A DNA stretch of 5,497 nucleotides from Desulfobacterales bacterium (lineage in GTDB: Bacteria; Desulfobacterota; Desulfobacteria; Desulfobacterales; C00003060): NCBI GenBank assembly GCA_030616425.1, contig JAUWXJ010000156.1, positions 1 to 5,497 of the forward strand. The letters run 5' to 3'. This document shows, in pieces, positions 1-5,497 of this stretch. Each line of letters opens with the position of its first letter. Positions within the stretch are counted from its first letter, which is position 1. A program made the translations under genes and the position numbers. The notes under the pieces were generated by a model. It was not told where the DNA came from and ran no database searches. It worked only from the letters and a program-made list of their open reading frames with translations.

Positions 1-105
1 TTTCTCATCCCCACTTACCCCCTCTATTTGGAAGACTTTGTATGGTATTTCCTGTTTCCCTAACCAGCCAAGTTCAGAGACGTTTTTTGACGCCGCTTTT
101 ATCAA
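1..105 (-). CDS. 5' end of a downstream gene, possibly TmcD-like (partial, runs off left edge)
   Basis: A frame starting with TTG at 105-103, directly after the tmcB stop (TGA at 108-106), stays open for all 35 codons to the window edge. The visible product begins MIKAASKNVSELGWLGKQ and ends with EGVSGDEK. A GGAGG within the last tmcB codons lies about 11 bases before the TTG and could serve as ribosome binding site, so translation may be coupled to tmcB. Known tmc operons encode a tryptophan-rich subunit, TmcD, beside TmcB and TmcC, and position plus the short Trp-containing start fit that, but 35 residues cannot prove it. A second possible start is the ATG at 8-6, preceded by a G-rich stretch; if used, this frame would be only leader sequence. 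Confidence 0.5.
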   Translation of the reverse strand, partial: MIKAASKNVSELGWLGKQEIPYKVFQIEGVSGDEK

Positions 106-1530
106 TCAAGCAGCTTCCTCCTTGGGCTTCATACTATCCGGTACAATTACCTGCTTAAGAAGAATCGGTTTCAGGAAACTCCACTTGATCCCGATCTCGT
201 AAACCTCTTCCAGGTCCCTGATTGCATCCCAACAGTTGTGGCAGGGCGAAACCACAAATTTTACCCCTGTAGCTAATATCTGATCGCGCTTGACTTTCAT
301 GCATATATTTCTTTCTTCACGGTAACGCCCCAGCCCATTCATGCCGCCTCCCCCGCCGCAACAGAAATTGTGCTCACGGTCCGGGCTCATCGGACGGTAA
401 TCCTCCGCTATATAGGGCATAATTTTTCTGGTGACCTCACTCAAACCATGGTTTCTGATGTAGTTGCACGGATCCTGAAGTGTAACCGGTTCCTTAATCT
501 TTTTTGTAGGATCCAACTTGAGCTTTCCTGTCTCAAGCGCCTCCAACACCCATTCAACGTAATGAAGACCCGGCACTTCGCCAGGCATTTGTCCGTCTTT
601 TCTCCCAGCCCAATAGGGCCCTTCGGTGACCGTTGCACGGTGCTGGTGGCCGCACTCTGTCCCGACATACCGTCCTACTTTGAGCCTTTCCATTGCGGAA
701 TAGACATGTTCAACCTGCTGCTTGCAACACGCCCAGTCACCAGCAAACATGGCCAGGCTCGTTCCCTCCCAGCCCTTGGTTGAGGGAACCGTCCAGTTCT
801 CACCCGCTAAATGGAACAAGACTGCGGCCTCTGCAAGATCCTCCGGATAATGTTTTGGTTCACGTGCGTTTACCACGTACATAATATCCGCACCTTCTTT
901 ATCAACAGGGATCTTAAGGCCGGGATAGTACTCCTCCCATTCTTCGGCCATCCACTCTAAGGTCTCAATATACTCCTCGGGAGAAACATCCATCTGGGCC
1001 GCAAATATCCAATGCATCCCTGATCCGATTTTCAATTCAAAGGGCACGAAACCCTGGGAAAAGCAGACGCCTCTCAAGTAGCCAAACATGACCCCCATAT
1101 CGATGCCGAACGGGCAGTACATTCCGCAACGATTGCAACATGTACATTTACCCCATGCCGTATCCATGCAATAAGTCATGTGAGCATTATCCACATTACC
1201 CTTTCTTTTTACTATCTCACCAAGGGTCGATTGTATCTTATAGGAGGGGGTCTGCTTGGGGTCTCTGTCGTTTGCAATATAAAAGAGACAGGTCTCCGCA
1301 CACATACCGCAATGGGCACAGATCTCAAGCCAGGTCTTCAGTCGAGACTTAAATGTTGCATCCAACGTCTTTTTCAAAGCGTCTCTATCTACGTCTAATC
1401 GGCTTAATTCCTCATAATACCTCTTACCACCTCTATCGGCCAATAGGGCGTCGAGGGCCTCCTTCTTTTTCACAGGTATTCTGTTAGCAAGGGATGGTAG
1501 GTCTTGGGCTGCTGCTTCTTCTGCTGCCAT
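106..1530 (-). CDS. tmcB: HdrD/DsrK-type iron-sulfur protein, TmcB-like (HmcF-like)
   Basis: A 474-residue cytoplasmic iron-sulfur protein, probably the catalytic or electron-relay subunit of a Tmc/Hmc-type transmembrane redox complex. A short charged N-terminus is followed by two ferredoxin-type 4Fe-4S sites: CAHCGMCAETC (Cys 71, 74, 77, 81) and CTCCNRCGMYCP (Cys 129, 132, 135, 139). The C-terminal half has the HdrB/HdrD cysteine-rich (CCG) architecture. The second CCG motif is complete: DPC at 355, CCG at 390-392 and SPCHNC at 430-433, the type of site that holds a non-cubane 4Fe-4S cluster in HdrB. The first is degenerate: Cys-Cys at 268-269, then CGHQH at 293-297 in place of CxxC. There are no membrane segments. 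The start is set by a strong AAGGAGG seven bases before ATG. It lies 50 bp after the membrane subunit gene, an arrangement like hmcE-hmcF. The family is clear; the choice of TmcB over HmcF rests mainly on the possible tmcD downstream and the small operon. DsrK is the next alternative but is normally preceded by a larger DsrM. Confidence 0.85.
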   Translation of the reverse strand: MAAEEAAAQDLPSLANRIPVKKKEALDALLADRGGKRYYEELSRLDVDRDALKKTLDATFKSRLKTWLEICAHCGMCAETCLFYIANDRDPKQTPSYKIQSTLGEIVKRKGNVDNAHMTYCMDTAWGKCTCCNRCGMYCPFGIDMGVMFGYLRGVCFSQGFVPFELKIGSGMHWIFAAQMDVSPEEYIETLEWMAEEWEEYYPGLKIPVDKEGADIMYVVNAREPKHYPEDLAEAAVLFHLAGENWTVPSTKGWEGTSLAMFAGDWACCKQQVEHVYSAMERLKVGRYVGTECGHQHRATVTEGPYWAGRKDGQMPGEVPGLHYVEWVLEALETGKLKLDPTKKIKEPVTLQDPCNYIRNHGLSEVTRKIMPYIAEDYRPMSPDREHNFCCGGGGGMNGLGRYREERNICMKVKRDQILATGVKFVVSPCHNCWDAIRDLEEVYEIGIKWSFLKPILLKQVIVPDSMKPKEEAA

Positions 1531-1558
1531 GATTATGCCTCCTTATGATGTCTAAATG

Positions 1559-1573
1559 CAATTCTGCGAATTG
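1559..1573. repeat. Short perfect inverted repeat between tmcC and tmcB
   Basis: CAATTC-TGC-GAATTG, a 6-bp stem with a 3-base loop, lies in the 50-bp gap after the tmcC stop and upstream of the tmcB ribosome binding site. It is AT-rich and has no T-run, so it is unlikely to terminate transcription. It may have no function. Confidence 0.3.
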
Positions 1574-1580
1574 TCGTTAT

Positions 1581-2249
1581 CTACCAGCAGATTCCTCTAC
1601 CCTTCTGTCCTCCTCTCTTTATTCCAAAATCCATCCCGAGTTGGGCCCTGGAGCAAAAGAAAAGAACAAAGTGAGAAAGTTTCGTAAAGGGAATAGCGAT
1701 CAGCATCGCTTCTCCACAAAGGATGTGGATGATCAGGATGGTTTTATAGTCAAACCATTGATGATATGCCATATAACCGGTCACAAAAGGTGCTGCCGCT
1801 ATGGCAATGATGAGATAATCATAACCAGTCGTCAAAAGCCTTGGAACAGGACTCACAATACGCCGAATGACCAAAAATATAACCGCACCAAAAAAGAGAA
1901 GGGTAAGCCAGTCTGCCGTGCTGTCAGATAAGGTCCACCAACTGATACCCCATGATTCGTCCCACAAGATATTGTGCCCCAAAAGAAATATGGGAATACC
2001 CAGCAGGCAGATATGGAAAACGAAAGTTCCTATGGTAAAAGCAGGATTGTCCTTCCACGCTTGACTACCAAAAGGAAAAAGCCAGTAAACGATTGACTTC
2101 ACGGCCCCTGGGATCCCCTTGGCGCTATATGCAACCCTGTCTTTTGCCCAGTCAAGGCCCTTTATATACGAGATGACCCTGACAAGACAGCCAATGAAGA
2201 AAATCCCGAAAGATATCCAAACCAGCGGTCCACTAACAAATTCGTACAT
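1581..2249 (-). CDS. tmcC: NarI-like membrane cytochrome b, TmcC-like (HmcE-like)
   Basis: A 222-residue integral membrane protein, probably the di-heme b anchor that links periplasm or quinone pool to the cytoplasmic Fe-S subunit encoded next. About five hydrophobic segments are visible, near residues 5-25, 72-92, 114-130, 143-162 and 170-198. Histidines in or at the ends of helices are H79, H92, H163, H175 and H193. H175 and H193 are 18 residues apart, the spacing of one heme-ligand pair in E. coli NarI (known from that family). The last helix reads IAIPFTKLSHFVLFF, followed by a basic tail with KRGG, typical of the HmcE/TmcC/DsrM group. At 222 residues it matches HmcE/TmcC rather than the longer DsrM. 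The start is fixed by GGGAGG five bases before the ATG. It is the first gene after the 216-bp gap with a promoter candidate. By eye its GC content is lower than that of the Flx-like genes. Confidence 0.83.
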   Translation of the reverse strand: MYEFVSGPLVWISFGIFFIGCLVRVISYIKGLDWAKDRVAYSAKGIPGAVKSIVYWLFPFGSQAWKDNPAFTIGTFVFHICLLGIPIFLLGHNILWDESWGISWWTLSDSTADWLTLLFFGAVIFLVIRRIVSPVPRLLTTGYDYLIIAIAAAPFVTGYMAYHQWFDYKTILIIHILCGEAMLIAIPFTKLSHFVLFFCSRAQLGMDFGIKRGGQKGRGICW

Positions 2250-2334
2250 AACAACCTCCCGGTTTCTTTAGTTCAACTCTAATGTTTAGTTAGGATCGTA
2301 CCCAGTCTTCTTTGGTAGGCTACGAAACTATATC

Positions 2335-2372
2335 ATTTTGCACTCGTTACCAAAACCATGTCAAAGTGTCAA
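2335..2372 (-). promoter_or_regulatory. Candidate sigma70-type promoter for the Tmc-like genes
   Basis: Read on the minus strand, TTGACA (2372-2367) is followed after 17 bases by TAACGA (2349-2344), about 95 bp before the tmcC start. A second overlapping option is TTGACA (2364-2359), 18 bases, then CAAAAT (2340-2335). Both -35 boxes are consensus and the -10 boxes are weak. The rest of the 216-bp gap holds a small CCACA-T-TGTGG inverted repeat (2395-2405) just upstream of the -35, which could be an operator but may be chance. No gene is seen in this gap. Confidence 0.45.
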
Positions 2373-2465
2373 GCAAAAAATCACATACCTGATGCCACAT
2401 TGTGGTACCAAAGGGAGGTAGGAGACCAACCACTTTTTTTGTCTCAAGGGCCCATAGCCATCGTC

Positions 2466-3308
2466 TCAGTATTCTTTTGGCAGGGTGTTCAACTCGGCGA
2501 GGGTAAAGACCGGCCCGTCCGTGCAGACATATTCGGCGCCCACATTGCACCTTCCGCACATGCCTATGCCGCATTTCATACGATTCTCAAGAGACATAAT
2601 CATAGCTTCAGGCGAAAATCCGACCTTTTCGAGCACGGGCTGTGTGAACTTTATCATGATGGGAGGGCCGCAGATGATGGCTACGCTATTTTCGGCACTG
2701 GTTATCTTCTGCTCGGTAATACCCGGCACAAAACCTATGTGGTATTGGCAGAAGGGGTCATCGCTGCAGTCGACCGTGATATGCATCTGAATGTCTCCGC
2801 GCTCCTGCCAGGCAGAAAGCTCGTCCTTGTAAAGCAGCATCCCCTCGTCACGGGCCCCGTAGACCACAGAGATCTCCCCAAAGCGCTTGCGGTTCTCGGG
2901 CGCCAACATATAAACAATAGTAGAGCGAAGGGTAGTAAAGGCAAAACCGCCGCCGATAATGACCAGATTCTTTCCCTCCATCTCATCAAGGGGATACCAG
3001 TTCCCTAACGGACCCCGCACCCCCAGGATGTCCCCCTCTTTCATGTTGTGCAACCGGGTGGTCACAACACCCGCATTAAAGACTGTAAAAAGGAGAAACC
3101 CAGACTCTGTGGGTGAAGAAGCGATCCCTATGGGGCACTCACCCGTGCCTGCCACTGAGAGTTCAGCAAACTGGCCGGGCCGGTACTGAAACCGCTTCTC
3201 ATCATCTGGGTCCAGGAAGGCCACCCTGAAGGTTTTTATATTGCGGTCTTCCGTTTCGATGGTGACCTCTTCGATATGGACCGGATAAGGGAGGTACGGG
3301 TTCTCCAT
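2466..3308 (-). CDS. FAD/NAD(P)-binding reductase with 2Fe-2S site, FlxA/AsrB-like
   Basis: A 280-residue cytoplasmic ferredoxin-NADP reductase-family protein that probably exchanges electrons between NAD(P)H and the neighbouring Fe-S proteins. In order: an N-terminal FAD-binding barrel with RPGQFAEL (43-50) and GVRGPLGNW (96-104); a nucleotide-binding domain with VIIGGGFAFTTLRS (116-129), VVYGAR (148-153) and the C-terminal CGPPIMIKF (213-221); and a C-terminal cysteine cluster C246-x4-C251-x2-C254-x7-C262, the PyrK-like arrangement that binds 2Fe-2S. The opening MENPYLPYPV is typical of the AsrB/sulfhydrogenase gamma group, and the length is normal. The nucleotide loop differs from the usual GGGxGxAPLR. 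The start is supported by GGAAGGG nine bases upstream. It follows the AsrA-like gene after an unusually long 333-bp gap. Alternatives within the family are anaerobic sulfite reductase subunit B and hydrogenase subunit gamma. With no AsrC or hydrogenase gene in view, an Flx-type role is preferred. Confidence 0.85.
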   Translation of the reverse strand: MENPYLPYPVHIEEVTIETEDRNIKTFRVAFLDPDDEKRFQYRPGQFAELSVAGTGECPIGIASSPTESGFLLFTVFNAGVVTTRLHNMKEGDILGVRGPLGNWYPLDEMEGKNLVIIGGGFAFTTLRSTIVYMLAPENRKRFGEISVVYGARDEGMLLYKDELSAWQERGDIQMHITVDCSDDPFCQYHIGFVPGITEQKITSAENSVAIICGPPIMIKFTQPVLEKVGFSPEAMIMSLENRMKCGIGMCGRCNVGAEYVCTDGPVFTLAELNTLPKEY

Positions 3309-3641
3309 TCAATTGCACCCTTCCAATGTCACGTCCCGGAAATACATTTCGTAACAACAAGCAACAGTCAAAAGTCTTTTGCGAGCGACATTGAGCATTT
3401 TGGGATCAGAGGCCTGATGAACGCGGCGTTAAGAATCACAAACTGTTTGAGGGCCACTGGGCCCGAGTTTAGCGCAAGGCTTCACTCCGTGCTGTGATTT
3501 AGCCAAGTGAAGCGGGCGTCCCCAAAATGCTCGGGAAGCGAGCAACAAGGCTTTGACAGAGTAGCACGTGGGTATTCCAAGCTTTTTAAAAAGTTAGTTT
3601 CAGCACATGACCATAGCTACTACTTCGCCTCCTCACATGAG
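3309..3641. other. Long non-coding gap between two Flx-like genes
   Basis: This 333-bp spacer separates the AsrA-like stop from the FlxA-like start. It holds a structured inverted-repeat element (3367-3557, listed separately) and a 12-bp AT palindrome CTTTTTAAAAAG (3582-3593). I found no convincing coding frame, terminator or promoter in it. Since the flanking genes normally sit close together as an operon, the gap probably reflects insertion or retention of the repeat. Confidence 0.6.
3367..3557. repeat. About 190-bp imperfect inverted-repeat element with nested hairpins (MITE/REP-like)
   Basis: Outer arms of about 37 bp (3367-3404 and 3521-3557) are imperfect reverse complements. Their inner ends match exactly over 12 bp (GAGCATTTTGGG at 3393-3404 with CCCAAAATGCTC at 3521-3532), and their outer ends match over GTCAAA/TTTGAC (3367-3372 with 3552-3557). 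Between the arms are further pairings: AATCACA (3434-3440) with TGTGATT (3493-3499), AAACT (3440-3444) with AGTTT (3466-3470) enclosing a GGGCC-ACTG-GGCCC hairpin (3451-3464), and GCTTCACT (3479-3486) with AGTGAAGC (3506-3513). Not all can form together. CAAACTGTTTG (3439-3449) and CAAAAGTCTTTTG (3369-3381) are local palindromes. It encodes no transposase, so if mobile it would depend on one elsewhere. Whether it occurs elsewhere in the genome cannot be seen here. Confidence 0.65.
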
Positions 3642-4697
3642 TCACAATTTGGATTGATTGTTATAGTCATTCATGGACCGGCAAACCAGACGGATATCAA
3701 TGTTTACCGGACACTCCTGCACGCAGCGCCCACACCCCACACAGGCGACCCCGTTCTTGTACTTGTCCACATAGTATTTCAGCTTATGCATGAAGCGCTG
3801 GCGCACCCTCTGTATCTTTTCCCCCCTGGGATTGTGTCCTGAGGCATGCAGGGTGAAAAGTGGAAACATGCAGGAGTCCCAGTTGCGAAGCCTATCCCCG
3901 GCACGGCCATAAGTCTCATCCTGGATGTCAAAGCACCAGCAGGTGGGACAAAGAAAGGTGCAAATCCCGCAATTGATACAGGCAAAATGCACTTCTTCCC
4001 AGAACTCGGCCTCGTAAAGCGCAAGGGTATCAAGCTCCGCAAGCCTGGATGTCTCGATTTTTGAGACGACCCTGTCTTCGGCGGCCTGCCGGATGGCCGT
4101 TGCCCGTTGAATCAAGTCTTCTTCAGCAGGCCCCACGGTTTTCGCAGCCTGAAACAGGCTTTCCCCCTTTTGCGTGAGGACCATGACCAGAAAGGCATCG
4201 TCAGTCTCCGTGAGAAGCACGTCCAGCCCCGCCTCATCAAAGGGCCCTCCTCCCACTGACGTGCAAAAACAGGTAGAATAAGGTGTGGTGCACCCCAGGC
4301 CGACCAGCGTGGTGGAGTCCCGGGCCTTTACCCACCATGGATCGGAGAACTCGGGTGTCTCAAAGTTCACATCCACCAGTTCAAAGGCCCTTGCATCACA
4401 GGGCCGGATCCCGATGACGGCACAGGGCGAATAGTCTTTAGAGACTTCTTTCAAAATGTCCGCATCCTCCCTGGTAGGATCCAGACTGTATTCAAACATC
4501 CGTTCAGACTGGGGAAGGAACAGAGACTTGGGAGAGAGCCGGCTGTTTTGAAAAGAAAGGTCTATATCAGCAGGATTCTCGATTTGCATGAAATGCACTA
4601 TACCTTCCTGCCACACCGGGCCGTAGAGTCGATAGGAGCCCCTCAGGTTGTCTAGAAAATCAGAGAGGTTTTCCTTTTTGATCTTTAGCAGTTTCAT
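3642..4697 (-). CDS. 4Fe-4S protein of the AsrA/sulfhydrogenase beta family, FlxB-like
   Basis: A 351-residue cytoplasmic electron-transfer protein, likely to relay electrons between the flavin reductase encoded next and another Fe-S partner. The N-terminal domain carries GIRPCDARA (96-104) and a GLGC...CFCTSVGGGP segment (133-152, with Cys 136, 143, 145), both hallmarks of the AsrA/HydB group. Two C-terminal ferredoxin-type 4Fe-4S sites follow: CINCGICTFLCP (Cys 240, 243, 246, 250), continuing into TCWCFD with Cys 253 and 255, and CVGCGRCVQECP (Cys 319, 322, 325, 329). The length is normal and the protein looks intact. The start ATG is the first in frame after a stop only six codons upstream, but no clear ribosome binding site precedes it, so initiation may be weak or coupled to the upstream gene. 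It begins 59 bp after the preceding gene, beyond a perfect palindrome. AsrA of anaerobic sulfite reductase is the main alternative. Confidence 0.85.
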   Translation of the reverse strand: MKLLKIKKENLSDFLDNLRGSYRLYGPVWQEGIVHFMQIENPADIDLSFQNSRLSPKSLFLPQSERMFEYSLDPTREDADILKEVSKDYSPCAVIGIRPCDARAFELVDVNFETPEFSDPWWVKARDSTTLVGLGCTTPYSTCFCTSVGGGPFDEAGLDVLLTETDDAFLVMVLTQKGESLFQAAKTVGPAEEDLIQRATAIRQAAEDRVVSKIETSRLAELDTLALYEAEFWEEVHFACINCGICTFLCPTCWCFDIQDETYGRAGDRLRNWDSCMFPLFTLHASGHNPRGEKIQRVRQRFMHKLKYYVDKYKNGVACVGCGRCVQECPVNIDIRLVCRSMNDYNNQSKL

Positions 4698-4729
4698 TCT
4701 ATCTATACTGGTTCATCCCAGAATAGGGC

Positions 4730-4751
4730 TCACCGCAGAGCTCTGCGGTGA
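4730..4751. repeat. Perfect 22-bp palindrome in the gap between two Flx-like genes
   Basis: TCACCGCAGAG is followed at once by its exact reverse complement. In RNA it would give a 9-bp GC-rich stem with an AGCT loop. It begins five bases after the stop codon of the upstream gene and ends 32 bp before the next start codon. No T-run follows on the transcribed strand, so it is not a typical intrinsic terminator. RNA processing, transcript stabilisation or a dispersed intergenic repeat are possible. Confidence 0.7.
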
Positions 4752-4756
4752 AAATA

Positions 4757-5497
4757 TCATACAATAAAATCTCCGGGGTCGTCCGGACTGTATACGTCAA
4801 GAGGAGGCCTGGCCTCTTGAGTCATGCCGGCCTCGTACCCGTAAAGCTCGAGCACATCCTTCTCCAATTTCTTGGTAAACTGCCGCACATTGATCTCCAT
4901 AGGACAGGCACGCTCGCACGCCCCGCAATCGGTGCAGCGACCAGCACAGTGAAAGGCTCTCAGCAATTGAAAAGTAAGGGTATCTGTCGGATCAATACTT
5001 TTTCCCAGCCACTGCGGTCGCGATTCATCAACAAAGCAAGTGGGGCAATAGCAGAGGGGGCATACGTCGCGGCATGCATAGCAACGGATACATGAAGCTA
5101 CCAGATCTTGAAAGTGCTCCCAGCGCTTGTCAGCGCCCAATGCCTCAAGCCTTTGAACATCCGCATACCGGTCGATGCCCTCCTGCTCGGGCACAGGGTC
5201 GCCCATGATCTCATCAGAGATTACCGGGTTGCGATGGATGCAGATAGCACAGTTTTCCTGAAGCACATCCGCTTTGTTGAAAGGGATCTCAAAGCCCTCC
5301 CCCTTGACCACAACCCTCTCTGCATCTTCCGTTACTTCCAGCGGCTCTTGACCCTTCAACGCCCTTATGACTTTCCGCCGGTCTATCATCCCTTCGCAAG
5401 GGATCCCGATGATAAAGACTTGATCCCTGTTGATCTGATTTTCCAAGATGTGGACTACAATGTTTCTGGCGTCGCACCCCTTGGCTACAACAGCTAT
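4757..5497 (-). CDS. Iron-sulfur electron-transfer protein, FlxC/FrhB-N-like (5' end outside window)
   Basis: The last 246 residues of a cytoplasmic Fe-S protein. The frame is open to the window edge, and the residues before the TTG at 5446 (VAKGCDARNIVVHI) belong to the family, so that TTG is internal and the true start lies outside. Visible motifs, numbered from the edge: KGCDAR (6-11) and IPCEGMID (32-39), as in F420-hydrogenase-beta-related N-terminal domains; CAIC (83-86); a first 4Fe-4S site CIRCYACRDVCP (Cys 136, 139, 142, 146) running into LCYCPTCF with Cys 149, 151, 154; and a second site CTDCGACERACP (Cys 188, 191, 194, 198) preceded by Cys 184. Such proteins occur with HdrA/MvhD-type subunits and with AsrA/AsrB-like partners in Flx-type clusters and probably pass electrons between them. 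It is the most upstream gene seen; its promoter and any HdrA or MvhD-like partner would be beyond the edge. Confidence 0.82.
   Translation of the reverse strand: MAVVAKGCDARNIVVHILENQINRDQVFIIGIPCEGMIDRRKVIRALKGQEPLEVTEDAERVVVKGEGFEIPFNKADVLQENCAICIHRNPVISDEIMGDPVPEQEGIDRYADVQRLEALGADKRWEHFQDLVASCIRCYACRDVCPLCYCPTCFVDESRPQWLGKSIDPTDTLTFQLLRAFHCAGRCTDCGACERACPMEINVRQFTKKLEKDVLELYGYEAGMTQEARPPLDVYSPDDPGDFIV

Noticed and set aside
1545..1931. 128-codon plus-strand open frame
   Set aside because: Antisense to tmcC; the product is a low-complexity mix of charged residues without family features.
106..2249. dsrMK genes of the DsrMKJOP complex
   Set aside because: The membrane protein is only 222 residues, shorter than DsrM, and no DsrJ, O or P gene is seen next to the pair. 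TmcC/TmcB or HmcE/HmcF fits better.
2373..2397. Sigma54 promoter (TGGCA ... TTGC)
   Set aside because: Both half-sites are present upstream of tmcC, but they are 15 bases apart, far too many for a -24/-12 promoter.
2425..2465. Intrinsic terminator after the FlxA-like gene
   Set aside because: A weak GAGAC/GTCTC pairing exists, but the loop is long and no T-run follows on the transcribed strand.
2358..3008. 216-codon open frame on the plus strand
   Set aside because: It lies opposite the FlxA-like gene, whose motifs are unambiguous, and its product has no recognisable domain or start signal.
3309..3366. Promoter directly upstream of the FlxA-like gene
   Set aside because: TTGCTT and TATTTC occur but their spacing is about 14 bases, and no other good box pair was seen.
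3582..3593. CTTTTTAAAAAG palindrome as a terminator
   Set aside because: The stem would be pure A/T apart from the ends with no loop, so it would not form a stable terminator hairpin.
2466..4697. Anaerobic sulfite reductase operon (asrAB)
   Set aside because: The AsrA- and AsrB-like pair is present, but no siroheme-type AsrC follows. The companion gene upstream is FrhB-N-like and a Tmc-like pair follows, so an Flx-type role fits better.
5444..5446. TTG as start codon of the most upstream gene
   Set aside because: The frame continues to the window edge with conserved family residues (KGCDAR), so this TTG is internal.

Overview
The window reads as part of an anaerobic energy-metabolism locus of the kind found in sulfate-reducing Desulfobacterota (Desulfobacterales-like). 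This is inferred from the gene families only; no rRNA or other taxonomic marker is present. All supported genes lie on the minus strand, so transcription runs from high to low coordinates. Both window edges cut through open reading frames.

Upstream block (5497 to 2466): three cytoplasmic electron-transfer genes in a row. The first (4757-5497, 5' end outside the window) is an iron-sulfur protein with KGCD and IPCEGMID motifs and two ferredoxin-type 4Fe-4S sites. The second (3642-4697) is a 4Fe-4S protein related to AsrA and the sulfhydrogenase beta subunit. The third (2466-3308) is an FAD/NAD(P)-binding reductase with a C-terminal 2Fe-2S site, related to AsrB and FlxA. Together they resemble the Flx (flavin oxidoreductase) module, which passes electrons between NAD(H) and a heterodisulfide-reductase-type partner. 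That partner (HdrA/MvhD-like) would be expected upstream, outside the window.

Downstream block (2249 to 1): a NarI-like membrane cytochrome b (1581-2249) is followed by an HdrD/DsrK-like iron-sulfur protein (106-1530). The pair matches TmcC/TmcB and, less closely, HmcE/HmcF of the transmembrane redox complexes of sulfate reducers. A further reading frame starts right at the tmcB stop codon and runs off the left edge; it may be tmcD. A sigma70-like promoter candidate lies in the 216-bp gap between the two blocks, so the Tmc-like genes may have their own transcript.

Non-coding structure: the 333-bp gap between the second and third Flx-like genes carries a roughly 190-bp imperfect inverted-repeat element with nested hairpins. 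A perfect 22-bp palindrome sits between the first and second genes. The simplest functional picture is a cytoplasmic NADH-linked Fe-S/flavin module beside a membrane complex that exchanges electrons with quinone or periplasmic cytochrome c. A direct link between the two is inference from adjacency. No CRISPR array, tRNA, rRNA, transposase gene or convincing terminator was seen.
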